Assembly (NCBI GenBank): GCA_903952205.1
Contig: CAJBEZ010000104.1
Location: 1-64,000, forward strand
Length of the DNA: 64,000 nucleotides
DNA from: an uncultured Desulfomonile sp.
GTDB lineage: Bacteria; Desulfobacterota; Desulfomonilia; Desulfomonilales; Desulfomonilaceae
Reading direction: 5' to 3'
Under the pieces are notes generated by a model, which saw only the letters and a program-made list of their open reading frames with translations, did not search any database and was not told the DNA's origin. Positions 27,254 through 36,515 of the stretch are shown here, piece after piece (within the stretch, counting starts at the first letter, position 1; each line of letters begins with the position of its first letter). A program made the translations under genes and the position numbers.

Positions 27254-28200
27254 TATATCTGTTTGGAAATGACTGATAAGAACACGTCTTCCATGGCAGG
27301 GGCTATTCTCCTCAACGACTTGATCCCTACGCCGGCCTCATCAAGCTGTCCCCTAACCACAGATTCGTCATTCCATTCTCCCATCCTGACGTGGAGACTG
27401 TCCCCGAAAACATTGACATCGAATATGTTATCACTGATCTTCAAAGCCATCTTTGCTTTTCTAACATCTGACGGGATGATCTCTATCATGGCCCCGGTCA
27501 CAGCCGCCTTTAGATCCTTGGGCGTTCCCAGTTTTATTATTGTTCCCTCTCGCATAAAAGCAGTCCTGGTTGTTCGTTCGGCTTCATCCAAATACGCGGT
27601 GGAAACAAGTATGGTTATGCCTTCCATCAAAAGCTCTTGAAGGATCTTCCAGAAGTCTCTTCTTGATACGGGGTCAACTCCGTTCGTGGGTTCGTCGAGC
27701 AAGAGCACATGGGGACTGTGTATTAGTGCGCATGCGAGTCCCAGTTTCTGTTTCATTCCACCTGAAAGAGCTCCCGCCAGCCTACCGGAGAAAGGACCGA
27801 GTCGACTGAAAGCAAAAAGCTCTTCAATCCTCTGTGGCCGGGATTTCTTCGGGACCCCGAAAAGATCAGCGTAGAACAGCAGATTTTCTAATACAGTGAG
27901 GTCCTGATAGAGCCCAAATCTTTGAGGCATGTACGCCAGATGTTCTTTCACCTTGTCCGGATTTTCCCTAACAGATATGCCGTCTATGAACGCATTGCCC
28001 GACGTTGGATCCAGGATTCCGGCGAGCATTCTCATTGTAGTCGTTTTACCGGCGCCATCGGGGCCGACCAAACCGAAGAGTTCACCTTTTTCGACTCGGA
28101 GGTTCAAACTCCTGACCGCCTTGACCCGGTCAAAATCTTTACAAAGCCCCTCGATCAGGATGGTAGGCGGGGCGGTTTCTTGTCCTTGAGATTCCGGCAT
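27253..28200 (-). CDS. ABC exporter ATP-binding protein, first (YbhF half)
   Basis: ATPase of 315 residues with Walker A (GPDGAGKTTTMRML), a full signature (LSGGMKQKLGLACALIH) and Walker B (VLLLDEPTNGVDP). It follows the membrane-fusion gene with a six-base gap and overlaps the next ATPase gene by one base. In Escherichia coli the equivalent YbhF is a single chain with two such domains; here they are separate genes in the same order. The two probably form an asymmetric pair, since only this one has a normal signature. Confidence 0.9.
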   Translation of the reverse strand: MPESQGQETAPPTILIEGLCKDFDRVKAVRSLNLRVEKGELFGLVGPDGAGKTTTMRMLAGILDPTSGNAFIDGISVRENPDKVKEHLAYMPQRFGLYQDLTVLENLLFYADLFGVPKKSRPQRIEELFAFSRLGPFSGRLAGALSGGMKQKLGLACALIHSPHVLLLDEPTNGVDPVSRRDFWKILQELLMEGITILVSTAYLDEAERTTRTAFMREGTIIKLGTPKDLKAAVTGAMIEIIPSDVRKAKMALKISDNIFDVNVFGDSLHVRMGEWNDESVVRGQLDEAGVGIKSLRRIAPAMEDVFLSVISKQI

Positions 28201-28206
28201 GGCCTT

Positions 28207-29226
28207 TCACTTGACCACTTTTGGGGAGTTATCGCCGACCAGAATGTAACCTTCCGCCGGCATGCCAATTTTCAGTTCCTGATCCTTGTTTGGAATAGTA
28301 ATTTTAACCCGGTAAACCTGTTTGACACGTTCTTCTTTCGTCTGAACGTTCTTAGGGGTGAATTCGGCTCTTGAAGAGATAAACGTGACAACTCCTTCAT
28401 ACTGCTTTCCAGGAAAAGAGTCAGTGGTTATTTGGGCTTTTTGGCCCAATTTAACCAGCCCCAGGTCCCTCTCACCAATGTAGCCTTTAAGCCATACTTC
28501 ATCTATCTCCGCCACTGTGGCGACTGTAGCTCCGGGTAACACAACTTCTCCCAATTCGTTGGCTTTGACCAATACCGCTCCAGACCCTTGGGACCTGAGA
28601 GTTGAATGGTCTATATCAAGTTCGATCCGCTTCAGGTCGAATTTAGCTCTCTCCAGTCTCCCTCGCGCGGCGGTAATTTCCTGATCTCTCGGCCCCTTTT
28701 CCAGTTCAGCCAGTCTCTGGGACGCATTGTTGTAATCCTCTTGGGCCACCTTCAACGCCATTTCTTTGGTGTCAAAGGTTGAAGAAGATATTGCGCCCTG
28801 TTTGTGAAGCGGCAAATAACGTTCGAATTCGTCCCTGGCGTTTTGGAGTCTGCTCTGAGAGGCTTTGGCCACCGCACGCGCGCTTTCAATATCTTCCTTC
28901 CTTGACCCCTCCTCGAGTTGGTCCAAAACGGCCGCCAAGGCGGAAATATCTCCTCTTGCCGATCCCAGCGCCGCTTCAAGCGTGTCAGTGTCCAAGGTTG
29001 CGATGACCTGATTCTTTGTGATTCGGTCTCCTTCTTGAATTGGCAGGGTTTTTATCTGGCCGGCGAGTCTAAAAGACAAGTCCACTTCTGTAGCTTCGAT
29101 ATTTCCGCTTACGAAGACTGTTCCAGCCGCGGGGACCTGGTTCTTGAGATGATGGATTACATAGGTTGATACCGCTCCAATAACGGAAAGAATTGCGGCT
29201 AATATCCCAATTTTCTTTATCATCAC
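28207..29226 (-). CDS. Periplasmic membrane-fusion protein (HlyD/YbhG type)
   Basis: First gene of the five-gene exporter operon. The 339 residues begin with a membrane anchor (IGILAAILSVIGAVSTYVI), then a lipoyl half (GNIEATEVDLSFRLAGQI), a long coiled-coil hairpin (about 90-205), the other lipoyl half (LRSQGSGAVLVKANELGEVV) and a beta-barrel domain. It should connect the ABC exporter to an outer-membrane channel that is not encoded nearby. Similar in kind to the DevB-like protein at 7.8-9.0 kb but clearly a different subfamily. Confidence 0.9.
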   Translation of the reverse strand: MMIKKIGILAAILSVIGAVSTYVIHHLKNQVPAAGTVFVSGNIEATEVDLSFRLAGQIKTLPIQEGDRITKNQVIATLDTDTLEAALGSARGDISALAAVLDQLEEGSRKEDIESARAVAKASQSRLQNARDEFERYLPLHKQGAISSSTFDTKEMALKVAQEDYNNASQRLAELEKGPRDQEITAARGRLERAKFDLKRIELDIDHSTLRSQGSGAVLVKANELGEVVLPGATVATVAEIDEVWLKGYIGERDLGLVKLGQKAQITTDSFPGKQYEGVVTFISSRAEFTPKNVQTKEERVKQVYRVKITIPNKDQELKIGMPAEGYILVGDNSPKVVK

Positions 29227-29579
29227 GCCATCTCTTCGAAGTTATAATACTTAATTACTTCAAATTATTGACAATAGCAGTTATGCGCACTTCTTACAAG
29301 ACCACGATGAAAATCCACCGACAATAACATTCTCCGGCGCCCAGGTTTGTATTCAACGGAAACAACAAACCTCAGAAGAACAAACATATATAATTTCGCG
29401 AAAAAATACATGTCTAGTAAAGATATTAAACTTTTATTTTATGTTTTAAGTATTATTATCTTAAAAGATTGCATTTATTTGTGACTCAAATTAAGTATTT
29501 TTTTATTGACAACCCCAAATCACTGTGATATCCACGGCTCGTCGACCCTAGGTTGACCATCTGGGTGATGGAGAATTAA
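29227..29579. other. AT-rich divergent promoter region
   Basis: About 350 bases between the divergent exporter operon and the helicase gene. It is strongly AT-rich between about 29390 and 29510, which fits promoter DNA. One possible promoter for the helicase is listed separately. No small gene was recognised. Confidence 0.5.
29506..29534 (+). promoter_or_regulatory. Possible sigma-70 promoter for the SNF2 helicase gene
   Basis: A perfect TTGACA (29506-29511) is followed after 17 bases by TATCCA (29529-29534), a partial match to TATAAT, about 45 bases before the GTG start. The upstream A/T-rich tract could act as an UP element. The -10 match is modest. Confidence 0.35.
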
Positions 29580-32500
29580 GTGTTCGGAAAAGTAATAGAT
29601 TTCCAGAAGAAGGCTTCAGAGGCCAGTCGAAGAAGCGAGCTCCCCTCAGAGATAACTAATCAATTTAATTCAGAAGTACTTGATCAGGGGTTAAAGTTAG
29701 CAGAAGCTTCGCGAATTTCGCACATAAATTTTGGTAGGGAAGCATATTTTGCCGTTGTATCAGATCAATATGGTAAGTTATTCAATGTTCACATCATGCT
29801 GGATCCTGATACAAAGGTGCTTTCTAAGGCTTCCTGTGGCTGCTTTCGCTCTTCAACACGCACATATTGCCACCACATTGTGTCTCTTGTCCGTTACGTG
29901 CTTAGACCTGACCCTGAAACCGGTAAATTACGTTCGCTGGGTGACGATTTTCAGGACAGCTTCTGGAATGAAATCAGTTGGTTTGGTTTCAAGAATTTTG
30001 GGGATTCCACGCTGGGATTCAGAGCCGGGGTGAATCATGGAGGTGAGGGCATACGGATAAGCTTTTGTGACAGAAACCAGCGGGAAATCATTGCTTTCAT
30101 GCCGGGGGAACGACTGGTAGAAGAGTTCTTGCATGAATTTTATGACATAATCAAACGGGATATCGACAATTCTGTTTTTCGTCGAATGTATGGATGGAAA
30201 CTGAAGGACCCGAACGTGCCTTCTCTAAGGCGAAGGCCATGGAGATATTCGGAAGACGAACTGGAAATAAACAGGAAGGGGTTGAAATCAGTCCGGCAAC
30301 ATCTTGAAGATAGCATGTGGAACAAGATCGCCAAAGTCGGTTTTCTTGTTTCCGGGCGCAATGGAGGACATTTCAATTTCAGATTTCTGGAATTTAAGGA
30401 ACAACTTATAGTTGAAGGGACGGATGAGGATGAGAACGCTATCCTGAGGTTCATTCCGCCCAGGCCCATGATTGGGGCCGTGATAGATAGAGCCGAAAAA
30501 AAAGGCGTAATAGGCGCTGATTTGTTTATCAATCGTGAACCCTTGAAAACTGGATTCCGGATTGATGTGACTGATGACTCGGAGCTGGTGATCGTCCCGG
30601 TGGTTGAAAATCCGGACCAGGACGCTCCGATGGAAGAACATTTCCTGGACAGAACGCAATTGGAGCGCCAACTCTTTGGGGCTTACTATCTTTTTCCTGA
30701 TTTGGGTTTTTTCAAGATCTCAGCGTTTCCACCATCACTGCCACAGGAATATTTCTCCCCACAAAAGAAAAATGTGATTCCATCCAACGAGATAACAGAT
30801 TTTCTCAATATCTGTGGCGACGCTTTAAAGACTGAACCCTCAATAATTGTTGACGAAAGCCTGCTGAACCGTGAAACGGTAAGTCTCTACGAAAAAGTGA
30901 TGGTTAGTCACCAGACGATATCCAGTCAGGAAGTAACCATAAACATAAATTACCAGTATGACGGTTTCTCAATTTCATTGCGCGACATCGTGGAGGCCAA
31001 AGCCCAAAACCGGCAATACATAGTCAGAGGCAGCAAGTGGGTGGATATCCGACGTCCGGAATTCTCCTGGCTTGATGGGTTGGACAAGGAACCACAGGCT
31101 TCAGGTTCTCTAAATCTATCACGGGCGGAGTATCTTCGCTTTTTGGCTTTGAACGAGAAAGTCGAAAAGAATTATTCATCTCAACGAATCAGGGACCTTG
31201 TTGAAAACCTTGAGGCGCTTAAACCACCTACCCGGATTCCCTCCATATCATCCATGAAGGGAAAACTTCGATCATATCAGAAGAACGGTTATGGATGGCT
31301 CTGGTTTCTTTATCAAAACAGATTTTCCGGGCTTTTATGCGACGACATGGGGCTTGGTAAGACTCATCAGGTCATGGGGCTTATGACTGGGATACTGAAA
31401 AGTTCGGCTGAATCGGCTTCTGAAATAAGGTTCCTGGTGGTCTGCCCAACCACGGTTCTTAACCACTGGTTTGACAAGGTCGTAGATTTCGCTCCGTTCC
31501 TCAATCCATATATATATCACGGAACCGACCGCTTATTCGAAGACGCGTTCAAGGATCACAACCTGGTAATAACCTCTTACGGCATAGCCCTAAGAGATAG
31601 GGAGATGCTCTCCAATTACAAATTCGAACTCCTTGTCCTCGACGAGGTTCAATCAATCAAGAACAAATCCACAAAGACTTATGCCGCAATAAGTTCATTA
31701 CAGGCATCCTGCATAATAGGATTGACCGGAACTCCAATAGAAAATAGCGTAACAGAAATCAAATCTTTGTTTGATATTACGTTACCCGGCTATCTGCTTT
31801 CAGATTCGTCATTTGAAAGCCACTTCAGGGTACCTATAGAGGAGTTTTCCGACCGTGAAGCCAAAGAAAGGCTTACGAGGCTCATAAGACCGTTCACACT
31901 GAGGAGGAAGAAGGAGCAGGTCCTTAAAGAATTGCCGCCGAAGATAGAAGATATACGTCGCTGCAACCTTAGCGATTCACAAGTAATGTTTTACCGGGAT
32001 GTCGTTGAGAATCAGGGAAGAAGTCTCGTCCAGCAATTGCAGGACCCTGGCCAAAGGGTCCCTTATATGCATATATTTGCTATCCTGAACTATTTGAAAC
32101 AGATCTGCGATCATCCGACCCTACTGGAAAAGGGAAGCACTGATTACACCAAGTATTCTTCCGGAAAATGGGACCTCTTTGTCGAATTGCTGGACGAAAG
32201 CATCCGCTCCGGTCAAAAAGTGGTTGTTTTCAGTCAATACGTTAAAATGCTGGAACTAATAGAGGCTTATCTCAAGGACACAGGGGTTGCTTTCACCACG
32301 ATCAAAGGGCATACAAGAAAGAGGGCTGAAGCGGTGAAGAGATTCAACACCGATCCTGACTGTATGGTTTTTTCAGGCTCACTCCGCGCGTCGGGACTTG
32401 GTATAGACCTAACTGCGGCTTCTGTTGTCATACATTACGATCGTTGGTGGAATGCCGCAAGGGAAGAACAGGCCACGGATCGAGTTCACAGGATCGGTCA

Positions 32501-32672
32501 GACTCGAGGTGTTCAGGTCTTCAAACTTTTGACCAGAAACACGCTCGAAGAGAAGATAGATCAGATAATCTCCAGGAAAAAACGTCTCATGGAAAGCGTG
32601 GTAAGGCAGGACGACAAATCCATCCTGAAACATTTTTCACGAGAAGACCTGATAGAGCTTATTTCCTTTTAG
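29580..32672 (+). CDS. SWIM zinc-finger SNF2-family DEAD/DEAH helicase
   Basis: A 1030-residue ATP-dependent DNA translocase of the Swi2/Snf2 group. The N-terminus has a SWIM zinc finger (SCGCFRSSTRTYCHHIV, residues about 83-100), then about 450 residues of poorly conserved sequence. The SNF2 motor starts near residue 560: motif I CDDMGLGKTHQVM, motif II LVLDEVQSIKN (DEVQ), motif III GLTGTPIEN, and the C-terminal lobe with VVFSQYVKM, SLRASGLGIDLTAA and VHRIGQTRGVQVFKL. This layout is common in bacterial HepA/RapA-like proteins that may remodel protein-DNA complexes. Start is GTG with GGAG upstream. It is flanked by an exporter and murA, with no defence partner beside it. Confidence 0.9.
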   Translation: MFGKVIDFQKKASEASRRSELPSEITNQFNSEVLDQGLKLAEASRISHINFGREAYFAVVSDQYGKLFNVHIMLDPDTKVLSKASCGCFRSSTRTYCHHIVSLVRYVLRPDPETGKLRSLGDDFQDSFWNEISWFGFKNFGDSTLGFRAGVNHGGEGIRISFCDRNQREIIAFMPGERLVEEFLHEFYDIIKRDIDNSVFRRMYGWKLKDPNVPSLRRRPWRYSEDELEINRKGLKSVRQHLEDSMWNKIAKVGFLVSGRNGGHFNFRFLEFKEQLIVEGTDEDENAILRFIPPRPMIGAVIDRAEKKGVIGADLFINREPLKTGFRIDVTDDSELVIVPVVENPDQDAPMEEHFLDRTQLERQLFGAYYLFPDLGFFKISAFPPSLPQEYFSPQKKNVIPSNEITDFLNICGDALKTEPSIIVDESLLNRETVSLYEKVMVSHQTISSQEVTININYQYDGFSISLRDIVEAKAQNRQYIVRGSKWVDIRRPEFSWLDGLDKEPQASGSLNLSRAEYLRFLALNEKVEKNYSSQRIRDLVENLEALKPPTRIPSISSMKGKLRSYQKNGYGWLWFLYQNRFSGLLCDDMGLGKTHQVMGLMTGILKSSAESASEIRFLVVCPTTVLNHWFDKVVDFAPFLNPYIYHGTDRLFEDAFKDHNLVITSYGIALRDREMLSNYKFELLVLDEVQSIKNKSTKTYAAISSLQASCIIGLTGTPIENSVTEIKSLFDITLPGYLLSDSSFESHFRVPIEEFSDREAKERLTRLIRPFTLRRKKEQVLKELPPKIEDIRRCNLSDSQVMFYRDVVENQGRSLVQQLQDPGQRVPYMHIFAILNYLKQICDHPTLLEKGSTDYTKYSSGKWDLFVELLDESIRSGQKVVVFSQYVKMLELIEAYLKDTGVAFTTIKGHTRKRAEAVKRFNTDPDCMVFSGSLRASGLGIDLTAASVVIHYDRWWNAAREEQATDRVHRIGQTRGVQVFKLLTRNTLEEKIDQIISRKKRLMESVVRQDDKSILKHFSREDLIELISF

Positions 32673-32821
32673 TCCCTCCAGGCCACGATCAACTCGAGTT
32701 GCCGGCATAATTCTAAAGTGTTATACAGCCTCGTGGAGGCCGATCAGTAAATAGTCTTGTTGACATTCCCTTACCGTTATATGGGGGGATTCGGACAAAA
32801 AACAGTCCAAGGATACGTTTG

Positions 32822-34087
32822 ATGGAAAAGATGGTTATTAAAGGTGGATCGCCGCTGATAGGGTGTGTTGACGTCAGCGGGGCAAAAAACGCCGCTCTCC
32901 CTTTGATGGTGGCGGCAATGCTAACGACGGACGAGATGACCTATCATCGGGTGCCGGCATTAAGAGACATAAAGACCACCAAGCAACTCCTGCTGCAACT
33001 GGGTGTTCAGCTCGACGACTTTACAGCCGGCGCGCTCAGAATCAAAGCCCGCGAGATCACCGACCACACGGCCCCCTATGAACTGGTGAAGACGATGAGG
33101 GCTTCGGTACTGGTCCTGGGGCCTCTAATGGCTCGCGAAGGCAGGGCGGATGTAAGCCTGCCCGGTGGTTGCGCAATTGGCGCTCGTCCTATTGACCAAC
33201 ACCTCAAAGGACTGGAGGCGATGGGGGCCTCGATTGAATTATGCAATGGCTACATTCAGGCTAGAGCGAATCGGCTTCGAGGAGCGAGTTTATCTTTTGA
33301 CATGAAGACGGTAACTGGAACTGAGAACCTTATGATGGCGGCTACGCTTGCAAAAGGAACCACAGTTCTGGAAAACTGCGCAAGAGAACCGGAAGTTTCA
33401 GAACTGGCCCATGTTTTGAATCGAATGGGCGCAAAAATAGATGGAGCGGGCACTGATATCATCACCATAGACGGGGTGGAGCGGCTAAACGGCATTGTGC
33501 ATGAAATAATGCCTGATCGTATAGAGGCTGGAACGCATCTCATGGCCGCAGCGATCACTGGAGGCGATGTTACTGTAAAAGGTTGCAAGGCGGAGCATAT
33601 TGAGTCTTTGCTGGAAAAGCTTTCTGAGGCCGGATTAAAGATAGAAATCGAAGAGAATTCAGTAAGAGTGCGCTCAAACGGAGGTATCAAAAGCCGGAAC
33701 GCTGAAACTAATCCCTATCCGGGATTTGCCACTGATTTTCAAGCTCAATATATGGCTCTGATGGCTCTTGGTGACTCCACTTGCCTGATTTCCGAACAAG
33801 TGTTTGAGAACCGCTTCATGCATGTTCAAGAACTGGTGCGAATGGGAGCCAACATAAGGATTTCGGGTAGAACCGCTTCGGTGCGTGGTGTTCGCAGACT
33901 GTCCGGAGCGCATGTCCAGGCCACTGATTTGCGAGCCAGCGCTTCGCTGATCCTGGCTGCGCTGGCCGCCGATGGTATTACGGAAGTGCATAGGGTTTAT
34001 CATCTTGATCGTGGTTATGAGAGAATTGAAGAGAAGCTGTCCAGTCTTGGAGCGGACATAAGAAGAGCAAAAGATGAAATGCTTTAA
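32822..34087 (+). CDS. murA: UDP-N-acetylglucosamine 1-carboxyvinyltransferase
   Basis: Catalyses the first committed step of peptidoglycan synthesis, transferring enolpyruvate from PEP to UDP-GlcNAc in the cytoplasm. The 421 residues match family length. The active-site Cys is near residue 117 in LPGGCAIGARPIDQHL, and the N-terminal GGSPLIGCVDVSGAKNAAL and DLRASASLILAAL motifs are clear. I chose the ATG at 32822, with AAGGA upstream, over the TTG three bases earlier. It is followed after 12 bases by hisB; murA next to his genes is a known arrangement in deltaproteobacteria. Confidence 0.96.
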   Translation: MEKMVIKGGSPLIGCVDVSGAKNAALPLMVAAMLTTDEMTYHRVPALRDIKTTKQLLLQLGVQLDDFTAGALRIKAREITDHTAPYELVKTMRASVLVLGPLMAREGRADVSLPGGCAIGARPIDQHLKGLEAMGASIELCNGYIQARANRLRGASLSFDMKTVTGTENLMMAATLAKGTTVLENCAREPEVSELAHVLNRMGAKIDGAGTDIITIDGVERLNGIVHEIMPDRIEAGTHLMAAAITGGDVTVKGCKAEHIESLLEKLSEAGLKIEIEENSVRVRSNGGIKSRNAETNPYPGFATDFQAQYMALMALGDSTCLISEQVFENRFMHVQELVRMGANIRISGRTASVRGVRRLSGAHVQATDLRASASLILAALAADGITEVHRVYHLDRGYERIEEKLSSLGADIRRAKDEML

Positions 34088-34099
34088 GAGGTTCTACCC

Positions 34100-34687
34100 A
34101 TGAGAATTTCCGAAATTTCCAGAAAAACATCAGAAACCGACATTCATCTAACGTTGAATATAGATGGCCAGGGACGCTGTTCAATCGAGACCGGCATTGG
34201 CTTTTTCGATCACATGCTCAACCTGTTCTCCATGCATGGTCTTTTTGACATGGAACTGAAAGCGGTCGGTGACCTGCACGTGGATTTTCACCATACGGTG
34301 GAAGATGTGGGGTTATGTCTTGGGTCGGTTTTCCGGGAGGCTATTGGAGACAAGCGTGGGGTCAGGAGATACGGTTTTTCATCGTTGCCCATGGATGAAA
34401 CTCTGGTCAATGTTTCTCTGGATGTTTCCGGCCGACCCCTTTTGACTCTGGTAAACCCTCTCGAAGATAGATCAGCCGGTGATTTCCCTTTGGATCTAGT
34501 AAGAGTGTTTTTCCAGGCGTTAATTGACAGGGGTGGCATGACATGTCACGCAACCCTAATCACAGGATCCAACCCTCACCATGCGGCTGAAGCTCTTTTT
34601 AAGGGATTTGCCCGAGCATTGCGGCAAGCGTTGGAACTGGATCCTCGTGTTGATGACATTCCTTCAACAAAAGGATCCCTCGATTGA
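34100..34687 (+). CDS. hisB: Imidazoleglycerol-phosphate dehydratase
   Basis: Dehydrates imidazoleglycerol phosphate to imidazoleacetol phosphate in histidine synthesis. The 195 residues correspond to the single-function enzyme without the phosphatase domain. Manganese-binding His clusters are visible in FFDHMLNLFSMHG, DFHHTVEDVG and GSNPHHAAEALFKGFARAL. It is placed between murA and hisH with short gaps, so the three are likely one transcript. Confidence 0.96.
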   Translation: MRISEISRKTSETDIHLTLNIDGQGRCSIETGIGFFDHMLNLFSMHGLFDMELKAVGDLHVDFHHTVEDVGLCLGSVFREAIGDKRGVRRYGFSSLPMDETLVNVSLDVSGRPLLTLVNPLEDRSAGDFPLDLVRVFFQALIDRGGMTCHATLITGSNPHHAAEALFKGFARALRQALELDPRVDDIPSTKGSLD

Positions 34688-34708
34688 GTATCATTTTATG
34701 AGGCGGAC

Positions 34709-35314
34709 ATGATTGTTGTCGTTGATTACGGAATGGGCAATTTGCGGAGTGTGCAAAAAGGTTTTGAACGAATTGGATCCAATGCGCTGGTGTCGCGTGA
34801 CATAAAGGATATAGAATCCGCTGACAAGCTCGTTTTACCTGGCGTTGGCGCATTTCCGGAATGTATGAAAAATTTGACTCACCTTGGACTGGTAAGGCCG
34901 ATTCTCGATTTTCTGGGGTCCGGCAAACCATTTTTAGGAATATGTCTGGGACTCCAGCTACTGTTCGACGAGTCGGAGGAATTTGGTTTGAATGAGGGTT
35001 TGAAAGTTATACCGGGCAAGGTTAAGGCGTTCAGTCGAAGTATGGGATTAAAAATCCCTCACATGGGATGGAATCAGGTTATCTTTAAAAAGGACGTTCC
35101 CATATTTGAAGGCATAGCCAACGGATCTTTCTTTTATTTTGTGCATTCCTATTTTGTGGAACCCGCTTTGAAAGCCGACATTGCCACAGAAACCGAGTAT
35201 GGCGTGACTTTTACAAGCTCAATCGCCCGTAACAACATTTTTGCGCTTCAGTTCCACCCCGAAAAGAGCCAGGAAAATGGACTGAAAGTATTAAGAAACT
35301 TTTCCAGTCTTTAA
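34709..35314 (+). CDS. hisH: Imidazole glycerol phosphate synthase, glutaminase subunit
   Basis: Releases ammonia from glutamine for HisF in the fifth step of histidine synthesis. The 201 residues form a class I glutamine amidotransferase with the nucleophile Cys in FLGICLGLQLLF and the His-Glu pair in LQFHPEKSQENG. The start has GAGGCGG upstream. hisA and hisF, which normally follow, are absent; the next gene is an SGNH-type protein, so the his cluster is cut short here. Confidence 0.96.
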   Translation: MIVVVDYGMGNLRSVQKGFERIGSNALVSRDIKDIESADKLVLPGVGAFPECMKNLTHLGLVRPILDFLGSGKPFLGICLGLQLLFDESEEFGLNEGLKVIPGKVKAFSRSMGLKIPHMGWNQVIFKKDVPIFEGIANGSFFYFVHSYFVEPALKADIATETEYGVTFTSSIARNNIFALQFHPEKSQENGLKVLRNFSSL

Positions 35315-35331
35315 ATAATAAATGAATCGAA

Positions 35332-36477
35332 ATGACGGGGAAGATGGCCAAAAAAACTTATATAGCTATCTCAGTTATATTTTTCAATGTATTTGTCCTG
35401 ATCTTATTAATCAACCTCGTTTTTTCCGGACTAATAGATCTTCGGGAATATGTTAGAAAGAAGGAACTAAACCCGGAGGCTTCACACAGTTTCAAACCTG
35501 ACAATCCTGAACTCAGAAAAGTATATCCAGGGATGAGCCAACCTGAAATCTCCAGGGTGATCAGAGAGAATCTCTCAATTACCCAGGTTTATGAGCCTTA
35601 TGTCCAGTTCAAAGAGCGCCCATTTAGAGGGACGTTTATGAATGCGGACCCTAGAGGGTTTAGATCAATAGATGGACAGGAAAAATGGCCCATAGATCGA
35701 GACTGTTTCAATATTTTTGTCTTTGGTGGTTCCACTGCATTCGGGGCGGCAATAGCTGATAATGAGACAATAGCCGGCTATTTAAAGCAACTTCTGAGAG
35801 AAACCAGTGACAAGAAGGTAGCTGTGTACAACTTCGGCAGATGCAGCTACATGTCTACACAGGAAAGGGTACTGCTGGAACAGCTTATAATGAGTGGGAA
35901 TATCCCCAATCTGGCCATTTTTATAGATGGATTGAATGATTTTGCTCATCATAATGGAGTGCCTGCTTTTACTAAAGATTTGACCAAGTTTATGAACGAG
36001 GGTGAAAAACCGGCCTACAAAAAATTAATTGAAGCGTTACCAGTCACAAAATTCTTTTTAGGGTCCAGCGCATCCAAATCAGAAAAACAGGAAGCGGATT
36101 CTTCAAAGATAGTTTCAGATGCAATATCAAGGTACAAAACAAATAAAAAACTGATTGAAGCCATTTCCAGGGAGTTCAATATCAAGACCTTGTTCGTGTG
36201 GCAACCGACATCCTCGTACAAGTATGACCAAAATTACAACATATTTAAAAAATTCGATTACGGGGGGTTTCTTCCATACCTTAAACCTGGATATGAGTCG
36301 ATGGCGAAGGAATGTGCGGCCGGGACGTTTGGGGACAATTTTTTATGGCTCGGAGCCATGCAGGAGAGCCTTAAAGAGCCTTTGTATGTCGACGCCATTC
36401 ACTACAGCGCCAGGATGAGTAAATTGATTGCCGAATATATCGCTGTTGATCTTTCTGCGAAAAAAATAATTCAGTAA
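35332..36477 (+). CDS. Membrane-anchored SGNH/GDSL-type protein (paralogue A1)
   Basis: A 381-residue protein with one N-terminal membrane helix (ISVIFFNVFVLILLINLVF) and a large extracytoplasmic domain. It has SGNH-hydrolase blocks: the Ser in FVFGGSTAFGAA, an Asn block in IFIDGLNDFAH and the Asp-His pair in YVDAIHYSARM. Such proteins act as esterases or transfer acyl groups on glycans and peptidoglycan; the substrate here is unknown. It shares long stretches with the protein at 42806-43981, for example GDNFLWL and KTLFVWQP, so the two are paralogues. It follows hisH by 17 bases but belongs in content to the surface cluster. An in-frame ATG at 35344 is an alternative start. Confidence 0.75.
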   Translation: MTGKMAKKTYIAISVIFFNVFVLILLINLVFSGLIDLREYVRKKELNPEASHSFKPDNPELRKVYPGMSQPEISRVIRENLSITQVYEPYVQFKERPFRGTFMNADPRGFRSIDGQEKWPIDRDCFNIFVFGGSTAFGAAIADNETIAGYLKQLLRETSDKKVAVYNFGRCSYMSTQERVLLEQLIMSGNIPNLAIFIDGLNDFAHHNGVPAFTKDLTKFMNEGEKPAYKKLIEALPVTKFFLGSSASKSEKQEADSSKIVSDAISRYKTNKKLIEAISREFNIKTLFVWQPTSSYKYDQNYNIFKKFDYGGFLPYLKPGYESMAKECAAGTFGDNFLWLGAMQESLKEPLYVDAIHYSARMSKLIAEYIAVDLSAKKIIQ

Positions 36478-36515
36478 CAAAATATCTGGAATTCATAACA
36501 TGTCTTCCTGGATGT

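Noticed and set aside
32760-32790. TTGACA upstream of murA as a promoter
   Set aside because: The nearest -10-like sequence (TTATAT) is only 11 bases away, too close for sigma-70.
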